The position numbers and the translations under genes were made by a program. A model generated the notes under the pieces. It did no database searches, had not been told where the DNA came from, and saw only the letters and a program-made list of their open reading frames with translations. From Clostridia bacterium (GTDB taxonomy: Bacteria > Bacillota > Clostridia > Christensenellales > Borkfalkiaceae), in NCBI GenBank assembly GCA_017465865.1, contig JAFTVF010000006.1, positions 124,001 to 188,000 of the forward strand: a stretch of DNA of 64,000 nt. Reading direction: 5' to 3'. This document shows positions 9,901 through 18,633 of the stretch, piece by piece (the first letter of the stretch is position 1; every line of letters begins with the position of its first letter).

Positions 9901-10091
9901 ACGTCATACTCAGCGGCAGCGCGTCTATTTCCATGATCCAGCGCAAATGCTCCGCGGGCTATAACCGCGCGGGCAAGATCATCGAATGGATGGAAGATAT
10001 GGGCTACATCTCCGCATTCGACGGTGCGAAAGCAAGAAAAGTCCTCATTACCAAAGAGGAATTCGAGAGTAAATACGGACCTTTGCAATAA
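6930..10091 (+). CDS. ftsK: DNA translocase FtsK/SpoIIIE
   Basis: Hexameric DNA pump that clears chromosomes from the septum, and in spore formers moves DNA into the forespore. Start chosen at TTG 6930: a perfect AGGAGG (6916-6921) sits eight bases before it, while the in-frame GTG at 6921 overlaps that site. 1053 residues: four membrane helices in the first 160, a long acidic and Pro-rich linker to about residue 570, then the motor with Walker A GSSGSGKS near residue 720 and Walker B IVIIIDELADLM, and a C-terminal winged-helix gamma domain (about 985-1050) that reads DNA polarity. The linker is long for a Gram-positive homologue. Confidence 0.95.
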   Translation: MAKREKEQKKERNIKESEIVTKESLCAVCALFSALALLILFTRSMIFGGVGVAIHSFLTGLMGYLAYPILFGTLYLSVMGLIGKRLVKNRKLGFCIGLAVLFTALVVHTAITYSWSLDGYAVKCFKNAEALSKITVCGWLGGLLVFCVASAASKVGALIFFSAVALFFIYLCVVIVRKSVKAAPSQQSTEKETVSTPSENISVVEIPVSQPQANTATVTPVYGGYSNGQANDPTNTPAVKAEPVQNYGYGMPTVRQRPGVSLSEETNAQADAYSPFGTQGAKSEYLEERQRAYENSREFLFGASPAENYRKNLLFDPNAKVNQRPPVEVPKSTVTGGYTPSYSEAYQNAVNEGTDKIRPVNIITDSVNARSETNDYGVSEPVLPEPMQPIETEKPVSYPTFESTVPEPVFEPPAKETPVQTTEDRGYQRHEYMDLFSQENPNVYGDRGEPEILRNFDRAEAFERDTDRNTRDGISRFDEVEKKEDDPYTVRSDFESERGRDGGYTSSRDNSNIFDEPSIGFGRGEELSSRDDDLISDRGRAPVEPIVPQKEEPKPTPAPPKPRVIRPYVRVPLDDFDCRDVEPTSNDAEVEETKANIIATLEDFRVTGASISSVTFGPTVTRYNVTIPRNISPKKVVALDQSIAISLHSSGVNIYPNYEDGVVSIEVPNKVRQFVQLGCMLTGDTYVNASPSSLMFTMGKDVANRKVYGDISKMIHLLVAGSSGSGKSVFLGSLIISLIYKYSPEELRLILIDPKKTEFVLYNDLPHLMINEIITDVNKAVQSLNWAIGEMNRRYGLFEQMSRAGKYVVNLDDYNAQLDKANRLPKIVIIIDELADLMLAAKKEIEDRIQNLTQKARAAGIHLVVATQRPSTDVITGVIKSNLPTRIAFGVATDVDSRVILDQTGAQKLLGKGDFLYTMQGINTPVRVQSAFISSGDSQKVVNFIKSNNEAYYDEEATAYINKSRGYAGEDSADGRDKDNVDPMYIDALRYVILSGSASISMIQRKCSAGYNRAGKIIEWMEDMGYISAFDGAKARKVLITKEEFESKYGPLQ

Positions 10092-10127
10092 ATTTCTAAA
10101 AAAATTCTAAAAATTTTCAAAAACAGG

Positions 10128-10141
10128 CGTACATATGTCAG
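10128..10141. promoter_or_regulatory. Possible LexA (SOS) box upstream of rimO-pgsA-cinA-recA
   Basis: CGTACATATGTCAG matches 11 of 14 positions of the Bacillus-type box CGAACATATGTTCG. It sits where the -35 of a weak promoter would fall: TATAGT at 10153-10158 has only a poor hexamer 17 bases upstream, at 10130-10135, inside the box. This would place recA under SOS control through the operon promoter. One side of the palindrome is imperfect. Confidence 0.45.
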
Positions 10142-10179
10142 GTTTAGTATGATATAGTGTATGCGAAGGATAAATACAG

Positions 10180-11511
10180 ATGCTATCTGAAAAACTATTC
10201 GGAGTGATATCCTTAGGCTGCGATAAAAACCGTGTGGATACGGAAAAGCTGCTGGGTTTGATAAAAGAACGGGGATACCGACTTACGGACGATCTTGCGA
10301 GCGCGCAGATCGTGATCGTCAATACCTGTGCTTTTTTGGAATCGGCGCGGAGAGAGTCGATCGATACGATTCTCGAATGTGCGGACTATAAAACAGGCAA
10401 TTTGGAAAAAATCGTCGTAACGGGCTGTTTACCGCAAAAATTTATCGGCGAACTGTTCGAGCCGTTGTCGGAGGCGGATATCTTTCTCGGGATCAACGAC
10501 TATAAAAAGATCTTCGAGGCGTTGGAAAATTCTTATCGCACGGGGAAACGGGAAAATATCGTAGGGCAAGGCAAAGACGGATATATCAAGCCACGCGTTT
10601 TGACGACGGACGAGCATTTTGCCTACCTCAAAATCGCAGACGGGTGTTATAACCATTGTACGTATTGTTTGATCCCGAAAATACGCGGCAAATACCGTTC
10701 GTATCCTATGGAAACGCTACTCGAAGAAGCGGAAAACCTCGGGGAGATTGCCGAGCTTATCATCGTGGCGCAGGATACGACGAGATACGGCGAGGATCTG
10801 TACGGCAGAAATGCTTTCGTGGAACTGCTTAGGAAGCTTTCCGAGCTGAAAAATATACGAAAAATACGGCTGTTGTATTGTTATCCCGACGTGATCGGAG
10901 ACGAGCTGATGGACGAGATCGCAAACAACGAAAAAATTCTCAAATACATAGATATCCCGTTGCAACACTCGGAAGACAGAGTATTAAAGCTGATGAACCG
11001 CAAGGGCACGCGCGCAGGGTATTTGGCGCTGTTTGAGAAATTGCGTAAAAAAATTCCGAAGATCGCAATCCGATCGACTTTTATTTCGGGATTTCCGACG
11101 GAAACGGAAACAGAGTTTGAGAATATGCTCGCGTTTATAAAGGAAGCAAAACTTTTCAACTGCGGCTTTTTCGCTTATTCCCGAGAACCCGATACGGGCG
11201 CGTACCGAATGAAACCGCAGATCCATCATTCGACGAAAAAGCGGCGTGTGCGCGCGCTATACGAAGCGCAAGCGGAGGTTTCCTATCAAATCCTTTCTCA
11301 ATTCGTCGGGAAAGAGATAGAGGTGCTTTGCGACGGAATTGATTACGAGAAAAACTGTTTTGTAGGCAGAGCGTATTTCAACGCCCCTGATATTGACGGA
11401 AAGGTATATTTCCACGCGGCGGAGGCGATGCAAGGCGAAACCTATAAAGTGATGATAGATAAAAACGACAATTACGATTTATACGGACGTACGGAGGACT
11501 ATTCATTATGA
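10180..11511 (+). CDS. rimO: Ribosomal protein S12 methylthiotransferase RimO
   Basis: Radical-SAM enzyme that methylthiolates an aspartate of ribosomal protein S12. N-terminal UPF0004 domain with SLGCDKNRVD, NTCAF and TGC cysteines for the auxiliary cluster; radical-SAM CxxxCxxC as CYNHCTYC near residues 156-163; C-terminal TRAM domain. SLGCDKNRVD separates RimO from MiaB and MtaB. 443 residues, normal length. Its end overlaps the pgsA start by four bases. It is first in the operon that ends with recA. Confidence 0.93.
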   Translation: MLSEKLFGVISLGCDKNRVDTEKLLGLIKERGYRLTDDLASAQIVIVNTCAFLESARRESIDTILECADYKTGNLEKIVVTGCLPQKFIGELFEPLSEADIFLGINDYKKIFEALENSYRTGKRENIVGQGKDGYIKPRVLTTDEHFAYLKIADGCYNHCTYCLIPKIRGKYRSYPMETLLEEAENLGEIAELIIVAQDTTRYGEDLYGRNAFVELLRKLSELKNIRKIRLLYCYPDVIGDELMDEIANNEKILKYIDIPLQHSEDRVLKLMNRKGTRAGYLALFEKLRKKIPKIAIRSTFISGFPTETETEFENMLAFIKEAKLFNCGFFAYSREPDTGAYRMKPQIHHSTKKRRVRALYEAQAEVSYQILSQFVGKEIEVLCDGIDYEKNCFVGRAYFNAPDIDGKVYFHAAEAMQGETYKVMIDKNDNYDLYGRTEDYSL

Positions 11512-12098
11512 ATTTACCCAACAAAATTACCTTAACGAGAATTTTTATGATCCCTATTTTCATTCTCGTATTTTTCTTGGACTGCATACCTTACAACTAC
11601 GTGATTTCAGCAGTCATTTTCGCGCTCGCGGCGTTTACCGATTTTATCGACGGGCATATCGCGCGTTCTCGCGGTTTGGTTACGAACCTCGGCAAATTCC
11701 TCGACCCGATCGCAGACAAAGTGCTGGTATCTACGGCGATGCTGCTAGTGTTGACTTTGCCCGGAATGTTTTGGCTGAAAAGCACGGGCGACGCGCTGTA
11801 TATCGCTTACGCCGTTTGCGTTTGCGTGATTATGGCAAGAGAGCTTATCATTAGCGCGTTCCGTCAGATCGCGGCGACCCGCGGTTTGGTGCTTGCGGCG
11901 GAAAAACTCGGTAAATATAAAACGGCGTGTCAGGACGTAAGCATCGTGGTATTCCTCGTTGCGGCGGATTGCACGGGCAATTTCGGGAACTTCGTATTCG
12001 GCTTGGCTTGCGGCTTGTTTGCGGCGGCTACCGTTCTTACGGTCTGGTCGGGGATTTCCTACGTCGTGAAGAATAAACAGGTCTTAAAGGATAATTGA
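11508..12098 (+). CDS. pgsA: CDP-diacylglycerol--glycerol-3-phosphate 3-phosphatidyltransferase
   Basis: Makes phosphatidylglycerol phosphate in the membrane. The CDP-alcohol phosphotransferase motif D-x2-DG-x2-AR-x8-G-x3-D-x3-D is present from about residue 44 (DFIDGHIARSRG then G..LDPIADK). 196 residues with about five membrane helices. Overlaps rimO by ATGA and is followed after three bases by the short cinA, a usual Gram-positive order leading to recA. Confidence 0.93.
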   Translation: MNLPNKITLTRIFMIPIFILVFFLDCIPYNYVISAVIFALAAFTDFIDGHIARSRGLVTNLGKFLDPIADKVLVSTAMLLVLTLPGMFWLKSTGDALYIAYAVCVCVIMARELIISAFRQIAATRGLVLAAEKLGKYKTACQDVSIVVFLVAADCTGNFGNFVFGLACGLFAAATVLTVWSGISYVVKNKQVLKDN

Positions 12099-12101
12099 TC
12101 G

Positions 12102-12821
12102 GTGGAAGAACAGATTTTGGAAACGACCGTATACAGATCGGTTGGGGCAGACCCCAAGCACGTGGAAAGTCTGTTTGCCAAAGCGCAAACGATTGACGGG
12201 GGACAGATACGCTACGAGCATTACGCGCGTTACGGCGAGGACGTTATTCGGCTCGTATACGATCGGAATATCGATCAGCGTATACTGCTCGGGGTCATGC
12301 AAACCTTTTCCGACGGCTTGGAAGAAACGCTGTACGCCGCCGACGAAACGCCTCTGCAAAATTGCGTGATCGAGCTTTTGAAAGAGAAAGGGAAAAGGCT
12401 GAGTGTGGCAGAATCTTTTACGGGCGGTGGTATAGCCGCCGCGCTTACAGGCGTATCGGGCGCAAGCAGCGTGTTTTTCGAGGGCGTAACGACCTATCAC
12501 GAACAGGCGAAAGTCAAGCGTTTGGGTGTACGCGAAGAAACGCTGCGGAAATTCGGCGCGGTGTCCAAAGAAACCGCCGCGGAAATGGCGGCAGGCTTGC
12601 TTGCTACGGGGGATTGCGATATAGCGCTTGCAACGACGGGCATTGCAGGGCCGAATACGGATAGCTCGGGGTTTCCCGTCGGACTGTGTTTTATCGCGCT
12701 TGGGGATAAAGACGGTATTTGCGTATACCGCTATATGTTTGACGGGGATCGTATGAGCGTTACGCAAACGGCGATCAAACGGGCTTTGTTCTTAGCGTAT
12801 AAAACGTTAAAAAATATGTAA
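12102..12821 (+). CDS. cinA: Short CinA: KH-like plus nicotinamide-nucleotide amidohydrolase domains
   Basis: 239 residues from GTG 12102. Residues about 84-239 are the CinA C-terminal domain, with AESFTGGGIAAALTGVSGASS, GAVSKETAAEMAAG and TTGIAGPNT, which deamidates nicotinamide mononucleotide. Residues about 8-75 resemble the small KH-like linker domain of full-length CinA. The N-terminal MoaB/MogA-like domain (about 170 residues) is missing, and pgsA ends three bases before the start, so it is not hidden upstream. The position between pgsA and recA is the standard cinA position, supporting loss of the first domain rather than an unrelated PncC. Confidence 0.88.
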   Translation: MEEQILETTVYRSVGADPKHVESLFAKAQTIDGGQIRYEHYARYGEDVIRLVYDRNIDQRILLGVMQTFSDGLEETLYAADETPLQNCVIELLKEKGKRLSVAESFTGGGIAAALTGVSGASSVFFEGVTTYHEQAKVKRLGVREETLRKFGAVSKETAAEMAAGLLATGDCDIALATTGIAGPNTDSSGFPVGLCFIALGDKDGICVYRYMFDGDRMSVTQTAIKRALFLAYKTLKNM

Positions 12822-12845
12822 AATATATATGTAGGAGAAATATAA

Positions 12846-13874
12846 ATGGCAAACGAAAAAAACACGGAAAAAATGAAAGCGTTGGACGCCGTTCTGTTGC
12901 AAATCGAAAAACAGTACGGTAAAGGCTCGATCATGCGCCTTGGCGACGAGGCGGGGCAGACGGAAATCGAAGTAATCCCTTCGGGCTGTTTGACTTTGGA
13001 CTTAGCGCTTGGTATCGGCGGTTTCCCTCGAGGCAGAATTATCGAAATCTACGGCCCTGAATCCTCAGGTAAAACGACGGTCGCATTGCACGCGGTGGCA
13101 GAAGCGCAGAAAATGGGCGGCGTAGCGGCGTTTATCGATGCGGAGCACGCGCTCGACCCCGTTTATGCGAGGAAATTAGGGGTAAATCTCGACGATCTGT
13201 ACGTTTCTCAGCCCGACACGGGCGAACAAGCGCTCGATATCTGCGACGCGCTGGTTAGAAGCTCCGCCGTCGATATTATCGTAATCGACTCGGTTGCGGC
13301 GCTCACGCCCAAAGCAGAGATCGAGGGGGATATGGGGGATTCGCACGTAGGTTTGCAGGCTCGGCTTATGTCGCAGGCGCTGCGTAAATTGACGGCGATC
13401 GTGAATAAGTCCAAAACCTGCGTAATCTTTATCAACCAGCTCCGTGAAAAGGTCGGCGTTATGTTCGGCAATCCCGAAACGACCCCCGGCGGTAAAGCGT
13501 TGAAGTTCTACGCGAGTATGCGTTTGGATATCCGTAAGATGGATACGCTGAAAGACGCAGAGGGCGCAATGGGTAACCGAACGAAAGCGAAGATCGTGAA
13601 AAACAAGCTCGCGCCTCCGTTCCGTCAGGCGGAATTCGATATCGTATTCGGGGAAGGCATTTCGCAGGAAGGCTGTATTATGGATATGGGCGTTCAGTAC
13701 GATATTATCGGCAAGAGCGGCGCGTTTTACAGCTACGAGGGGAATAAGATCGCACAGGGCCGTGAAAAATTGCGTATGTATCTGAAAGAAAACCCCGAAA
13801 TCAAAGCGGAGATCGAGCAAAAGATCCGCAATGCTGCTAAGGGTAAAACCGAAGAGGTCGAAGCGGAAGAATAA
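12846..13874 (+). CDS. recA: Recombinase RecA
   Basis: DNA strand exchange and coprotease for LexA. 342 residues; Walker A GPESSGKT near residue 66, MAW region with [10 protein letters not shown], Walker [11 protein letters not shown], and the signature KALKFYAS. The acidic C-terminal tail (EEVEAEE) is present. ATG with GGAG (12834-12837). Last gene of rimO-pgsA-cinA-recA; no separate promoter or LexA box is seen in the 24 bases before it. Confidence 0.98.
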   Translation: MANEKNTEKMKALDAVLLQIEKQYGKGSIMRLGDEAGQTEIEVIPSGCLTLDLALGIGGFPRGRIIEIYGPESSGKTTVALHAVAEAQKMGGVAAFIDAEHALDPVYARKLGVNLDDLYVSQPDTGEQALDICDALVRSSAVDIIVIDSVAALTPKAEIEGDMGDSHVGLQARLMSQALRKLTAIVNKSKTCVIFINQLREKVGVMFGNPETTPGGKALKFYASMRLDIRKMDTLKDAEGAMGNRTKAKIVKNKLAPPFRQAEFDIVFGEGISQEGCIMDMGVQYDIIGKSGAFYSYEGNKIAQGREKLRMYLKENPEIKAEIEQKIRNAAKGKTEEVEAEE

Positions 13875-13884
13875 TATACTATAT

Positions 13885-13919
13885 AATAAGGAAGCAGAGA
13901 TTTAACCTGCTTCCTTATT
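13885..13919. terminator. Convergent terminator between recA and the sugar operon
   Basis: Perfect 13-base stem AATAAGGAAGCAG / CTGCTTCCTTATT with a nine-base loop between two converging genes; likely works on both strands. Confidence 0.8.
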
Positions 13920-13920
13920 A

Positions 13921-14823
13921 TTAGTTTATACTCATTTTTAACGTAAATTTGATTTTTTCTTGCGATCCTATTTTTCGATAAACAAATCGATCGTCCAAAT
14001 AGCTTGTACACGGTTCTATACCTAATGCGTAATCGCCGCTCGCAGCGCTGTTCCACTGAACGAAACAAGGCAAGGTATCGTTTGAATAACGCAACGTGAA
14101 AGTTTTTTTCAGTTTCTCATTTTTTACTTGAATTTCAGGTTTTTTGAGCTGTAAAAAATAACAACGTTCTTCTTCGCCGTCTACACAATCGGAAAACACC
14201 GTTCTGCTTTCAAGTTTTTGCTTTGCCCAAGCGTTGCGAGGTATAACGTTTTCTGTGTCCGAAGTAATAGTAACGCCTTTATCAAGGAAAGGATAGCCGA
14301 GGTTTACGTGATACAATAAACAATATTCCGTTTCTTTTGCGCTACAATTTATCAGCTCATCCTCTAAGGTCAGAGTATCGGAAAGAATATCTGTTTTAAT
14401 CGTGCGACAGAGCAACAGATTTTTGCCGAAAAGAGAAGTGGTTGCAATTTTTGCTTTTACGATAAGCGTGTTTTCATCTTCTGTGCACGTGGTTACGAGA
14501 GCGGGGGTGTTATGCAACGTACCGTGTACTTCGAAACCTTCCCGACCTCCTATGCTATCCAAGCCGCAGGTATAAAGCATACCGCCCTCAAAACGTTGCA
14601 AAAAGGGGAGATTTTGTGCGGTAAATCCGTTTTTTGACAGGAAAGAAATGTTTAAGCCCTCGTGCCATAACTGCATAATATCAAGAGCTTTGCTTTCATT
14701 CAAAAGAAAACGCAGTTTGCCGTTATTGACTTCTATCACTTTTAAGCCGTTTTCTTTTCCGTCTGAAAGAGTGTATCGGCGAACGTATGCGATTTGTGCG
14801 GGGTTGGAAATTTTTCCGTTCAT
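13921..14823 (-). CDS. DUF4432-family aldose-epimerase-like protein
   Basis: 300 residues with the galactose-mutarotase-like beta-sandwich pattern of the DUF4432 family: ALDIMQLWHEG near residue 45, GLDSIGGREGFEVHGTLHNTPA, then CLLYHVNLGYPFLD and a late GIEPCTS. Members occur in carbohydrate operons and are thought to interconvert sugar anomers or epimers. It is the last gene of a four-gene operon, five bases after the aldolase, with GGAG embedded in the aldolase stop region. The substrate cannot be read from sequence. Confidence 0.8.
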   Translation of the reverse strand: MNGKISNPAQIAYVRRYTLSDGKENGLKVIEVNNGKLRFLLNESKALDIMQLWHEGLNISFLSKNGFTAQNLPFLQRFEGGMLYTCGLDSIGGREGFEVHGTLHNTPALVTTCTEDENTLIVKAKIATTSLFGKNLLLCRTIKTDILSDTLTLEDELINCSAKETEYCLLYHVNLGYPFLDKGVTITSDTENVIPRNAWAKQKLESRTVFSDCVDGEEERCYFLQLKKPEIQVKNEKLKKTFTLRYSNDTLPCFVQWNSAASGDYALGIEPCTSYLDDRFVYRKIGSQEKIKFTLKMSIN

Positions 14824-14828
14824 TTTTA

Positions 14829-15674
14829 TTACTCCATATTCGTAAAGATTTTTAACGTATTCAAAGCATTTTCTTTCATCGCGGTTTGAGCGCTGAGAGC
14901 GAGATTGTGGAAATAATCGGATTCTTTTACAGCGATTGCTTTTTTTGCCGCCGCATAACCGTCGTACGCCATATAGGAATAGTAATTGATTTTATTGATA
15001 CCTCGGCGGATCGCTTCGCGATACTCTTCTCGCGAGATACCGCTTCCGCCGTGCATCACCAGAGGAATATCGGTAAGTTTCCGTACTTCCGTAATAATAT
15101 CCATATTCAAAACAGGTTTTGCTTTATAAATACCGTGCGCTGTTCCGAATGCAATGGCAAGAGCGTCGATTCCCGTTTTGGAAAGAAAATCGGGGACGAG
15201 TTCGGGTTTCGTATATAATTCAGAGGGGCTTTTTGCAATTTCGCCGCCGTCTTCCCGTTGCGGCAATGCACCGAGCTCAGCTTCGACTTCTACGCCTTTT
15301 CCATGCGCATATTCGACGATTTCCCGCGTGCCTAAAACGTTCTTTTCATAAGGAAGCGTGGAATAATCGATCATTACGGAAGTAAAACCCATTTCTATTG
15401 CGCGTTTACAATAATCGAAATCTTCGCCGTGGTCGAGATGTACGCAGACCTTGATAGAACTACGCTTAGCTAATTCTACCATAACAGGACCTATTTTGTC
15501 AAGCGGTGCGACGGCTTCATGGCATTGTGCGTGGGAAATGATAACGGGCACGTTTAACGTTTCTGCCGCATCGAGCACGGCAAGCAGACATTCGAGGTTG
15601 GGAGTGTTAAAACTTGCAATGCCGATATTTCTTTCTTTGCCGATTTGCATAATTTCTTTTAATCCAACTAACAT
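14829..15674 (-). CDS. Class II (zinc) ketose-phosphate aldolase
   Basis: 281 residues of the FbaA/GatY/KbaY family. Metal- and catalysis-related motifs are intact: VHLDHGED near residue 83, VEAELGAL, FGTAHGIYK and MHGGSGIS. These enzymes cleave ketose phosphates to dihydroxyacetone phosphate and an aldehyde. In this operon it would take the product of the FGGY kinase, so the substrate may be a ketose 1-phosphate rather than fructose 1,6-bisphosphate. GAGGAG precedes the start; four bases separate it from the isomerase gene. Confidence 0.88.
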   Translation of the reverse strand: MLVGLKEIMQIGKERNIGIASFNTPNLECLLAVLDAAETLNVPVIISHAQCHEAVAPLDKIGPVMVELAKRSSIKVCVHLDHGEDFDYCKRAIEMGFTSVMIDYSTLPYEKNVLGTREIVEYAHGKGVEVEAELGALPQREDGGEIAKSPSELYTKPELVPDFLSKTGIDALAIAFGTAHGIYKAKPVLNMDIITEVRKLTDIPLVMHGGSGISREEYREAIRRGINKINYYSYMAYDGYAAAKKAIAVKESDYFHNLALSAQTAMKENALNTLKIFTNME

Positions 15675-15678
15675 GATC

Positions 15679-17073
15679 TTACTCCTCGATGTTTACGACG
15701 TCATAACCGAGATAGGTAGAGAAAGCCTCTTCCAACACGTATTTCATATGCCCCATTCCTATCGTCGTATGATGCTTAAATCCGCCTTTGGCAAGCCTGA
15801 TCAGTTTGTTTTGTAAATCTGGAATCTCGGCTACGCCGCCACAGCCGAAAAACGCGTTTTCAATGGGTTCGTCCGTAAACCTTGCTTCGCTTGCGTATAC
15901 CTTTAATTTCCCGTTTTCGGTAAAGCAGTTGGAATAGGTCATATCAAATGAAGCAATTCTGCCTTCATTGCTGCCCCAACCGCTGCCCGGATCGCCTTTT
16001 GCAAACATTTTATGCTCCGTTACCGTACCTTTTCCTGCCATTAAAGTTTGCGCTACGGGGCCGCAGTGGAAGAGGATAACTTTGTTTTCGTCCTCGCCAT
16101 AGTTATTATTCCAATCAAGACATGCCGTGGGTTTTTCAGAGGCAAGCTGCATGGCGCGCATGGTGATAGCGGAGCAAAGGTCGATCTCGCACGAGCAAAC
16201 AATGCCACGGTCGTTGAGTTCGGAAATTAAAACGCAAGGACATACGCGTAAAATCGTTTCCATTTCATTCCAACAACGGAGCGTGATCGCGTCGAGATGA
16301 TAGTCTTTTATATATTCGTCGATAACAACGGAGATTTTTGCAAGCGTCAGTTTGTTCTTTTGCGGTACTCTTGTGAAATCGGCGTAATTTTCCAAACGTT
16401 TGAGTTTTTCGATTACCGCTGCTTCGTCGTCCTGCTTTTTTTGTACGTTAAAGATGAGCTCGGAAAGATCAAAACTCTCTACGTTAACGCCGTATCTTTG
16501 CAGGGTTACTTCGTCGAAACGTACGGTTTTGAAAGCCGTCGTTCTTGCGCCGATGCAACCGAGCGTAAAGCGTTTCATGCCTTTTACTACGCGGCAGATC
16601 GCCGCAAAATCGGATAGATTTTGTTGGAACGCAGGGGAGGAGGGATGTACAACGTGCGGTTTCATTACGGTAAAAGGGATCTGATATTGATAAAATACGT
16701 CTGTTACCGAGAATTTACCGCAAAAAGCGTCGCGGCGATGCGCGAAATCCATTTTTCCGATTTCATCAGGATACGCTTGCATAAGGATCGGCACTCCGGC
16801 GTCTTGTAAGGCGGCGACTGCACCGTTTTCGTCGATGAAGATCGGCATACATAAAATTACGCCGTCGTATTCTCCCTCGTGGGATTTCAGCCAATCGTGA
16901 TACAGTTTCCCTTCATCGCGGGTTTCCACTGCGCCGTAGCGAGTGGCGCGTTCGTCCATGGCTAAATACTCGTGCCCTGCGTCCGTTACGGCTTTGATCA
17001 TATCCGCACGCGCGCCGGCGATCAGTTCTGCGGGCATAAACCCACGGTTTCCAAAAAATAATGCAAATTTCAT
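15679..17073 (-). CDS. L-fucose/L-arabinose isomerase-superfamily protein
   Basis: 464 residues. The N-terminal domain has the FucI/AraA-like fold start (FALFFGNRGFMPAEL) and the C-terminal half shows the isomerase pattern with RCWNEMETILRVCPC, CEIDLCSAITMRAMQLAS, a HCGP motif and a late HHTTIGMGHM. Such proteins interconvert aldose and ketose using a divalent metal. It is clearly diverged from characterised L-fucose or L-arabinose isomerase (about 500-590 residues), so the sugar is unknown. One base separates it from the kinase gene. Confidence 0.75.
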   Translation of the reverse strand: MKFALFFGNRGFMPAELIAGARADMIKAVTDAGHEYLAMDERATRYGAVETRDEGKLYHDWLKSHEGEYDGVILCMPIFIDENGAVAALQDAGVPILMQAYPDEIGKMDFAHRRDAFCGKFSVTDVFYQYQIPFTVMKPHVVHPSSPAFQQNLSDFAAICRVVKGMKRFTLGCIGARTTAFKTVRFDEVTLQRYGVNVESFDLSELIFNVQKKQDDEAAVIEKLKRLENYADFTRVPQKNKLTLAKISVVIDEYIKDYHLDAITLRCWNEMETILRVCPCVLISELNDRGIVCSCEIDLCSAITMRAMQLASEKPTACLDWNNNYGEDENKVILFHCGPVAQTLMAGKGTVTEHKMFAKGDPGSGWGSNEGRIASFDMTYSNCFTENGKLKVYASEARFTDEPIENAFFGCGGVAEIPDLQNKLIRLAKGGFKHHTTIGMGHMKYVLEEAFSTYLGYDVVNIEE

Positions 17074-17074
17074 A

Positions 17075-18547
17075 TCAATAAAACTCCTTCATTGTTTTAT
17101 ATAATTTTTTATATTTTTCATACGTTTTTTCATACTCTCTTTTCCATGCGGTTGTTGGAGTAACCTCGTTTACGTATTGTACGAATATATTTTTTGCTTC
17201 TTCAAGATCTTTCGCCGTGCCCATAGCAACTGCTTGCAGCATAGCGACGCCGCACAGCCCGCCTTCGGAGGAACGGAGCGTTCGAAGCGTTAAACCTGTG
17301 ATATCCGATTTTATCTGTAACCACGCAAGCGAGTTCGCGCCTCCTCCCGTAGCTACGGCGTTCTCAATAGTAATACCGAAATTTTTTACAGTTTCAAGAT
17401 TTAAGCGCATTTCAAGAGAAGTGCTTTCAAGTAAAGAACGATATATATCCGCGTCCGTGGTTTGTAACGTTAAGCCAAACAAACAGCCCTTTGCGTCGGA
17501 GTCCTGATACGGCGTAGCCGCACCTGCAAAATAGGGAAGACAGAGTAGATTTGTCGGGGCGCCGGGAAGTGATTCTTCAATATAGCTAAAAAAGTTATCT
17601 TTTTCTCCCGAATAGCCGTGCAAGACGTCTTTTCTCCACCAATTAACGAGCGAGCCGGACGAATAGTTAAGGATATACGTGCAATATAAATTATCCGAGA
17701 TAAAAGGTACTGTGGGATAACCCATTTTGCCGAATTCAAGATTTTCGGGCGGGTTTTCAAATACCGCGGTGATACATTCTACCGTTCCCATACCGTCAGC
17801 CGCTTCGCCTTTGTGTAGTATGCCTGCGCCGATCGTAGCGCAAATTTGATCGTGCGAACCAAGCACGAGTTTGCAATTTTCCGCAAGTCCGAGTTGTGTT
17901 ATAAGGGTAGGCGTAATAGTTCCTACGACGCATCCCGTCGGACGTGGCTTGGAAAATAAAGCGGGGTCAATGCCGAATACGGATAATATATCCGTTGCGA
18001 AGCATTTTTTGCGAATATTAAACACGCCTGTTCTTGCCGCAAGGGAATAATCGATTACGCGGTTTCCCGTTAAAAGATATCCGATATAATCTCCAAGCAA
18101 TAACAGCTTATTTGCTTTTGCGTAAATATTCGGATGATTTTCTTTTATCCATAATAATTTGGATACCGAATACATGGCATGAGGCAATACTCCCGTCGTT
18201 TGGTATAAAAACGTTTCGTCAAACGCATTTCGTATTACTTGCGCTTGTTTTTCTCCTCGCGGATCGGTGTAAAGCATGGGATCGAAAAGAATATTATCTT
18301 GCTCGTCCAACAATACAAACGCCTCGCCGAACGAAGAGACGGAGATGGAATTTACAGCTGCTATTTTGGCGGCGGATACAATAAGTTCTTCTACGTTCCG
18401 CCGTATTGCGTCTGCATCCACGTAAATACTATCGTTTGCTTTTTTTAACGCATATTCTTGGGCGCGGTAAAAAAGTATCTCTCCTTTTTCAGTGAAAAGC
18501 TGACATTTACAACAAGTCGTTCCAACGTCCAAAGATAAAAAATTCAT
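17075..18547 (-). CDS. FGGY-family carbohydrate kinase
   Basis: 490 residues, actin-fold sugar kinase of the xylulokinase/fuculokinase group: N-terminal phosphate loop LDVGTTCCKCQLF, catalytic-region GSHDQICATIGAG and GMGTVECI, C-terminal ATGGGANSLAWLQIKSDITG. It would phosphorylate the ketose made by the downstream isomerase homologue. First gene of the minus-strand operon, with GGAGG eight bases before the ATG. Divergent from the regulator at 18634 across an 86-base promoter region. No transporter or PTS gene accompanies it. Confidence 0.9.
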   Translation of the reverse strand: MNFLSLDVGTTCCKCQLFTEKGEILFYRAQEYALKKANDSIYVDADAIRRNVEELIVSAAKIAAVNSISVSSFGEAFVLLDEQDNILFDPMLYTDPRGEKQAQVIRNAFDETFLYQTTGVLPHAMYSVSKLLWIKENHPNIYAKANKLLLLGDYIGYLLTGNRVIDYSLAARTGVFNIRKKCFATDILSVFGIDPALFSKPRPTGCVVGTITPTLITQLGLAENCKLVLGSHDQICATIGAGILHKGEAADGMGTVECITAVFENPPENLEFGKMGYPTVPFISDNLYCTYILNYSSGSLVNWWRKDVLHGYSGEKDNFFSYIEESLPGAPTNLLCLPYFAGAATPYQDSDAKGCLFGLTLQTTDADIYRSLLESTSLEMRLNLETVKNFGITIENAVATGGGANSLAWLQIKSDITGLTLRTLRSSEGGLCGVAMLQAVAMGTAKDLEEAKNIFVQYVNEVTPTTAWKREYEKTYEKYKKLYKTMKEFY

Positions 18548-18575
18548 AACTAGCCTCCGTATATTTCTATTTTAC

Positions 18576-18604
18576 TTGACGAAAAAAGAAAAATATAGTA
18601 TTAT
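18576..18604 (+). promoter_or_regulatory. Promoter of the PocR/AraC regulator
   Basis: TTGACG at 18576-18581 and TATTAT at 18599-18604, 17-base spacer. It lies in the 86-base divergent region shared with the sugar operon; no clean operator is visible. Confidence 0.6.
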
Positions 18605-18633
18605 AAAATAAAAAATATGGTAAAATCGTATTT

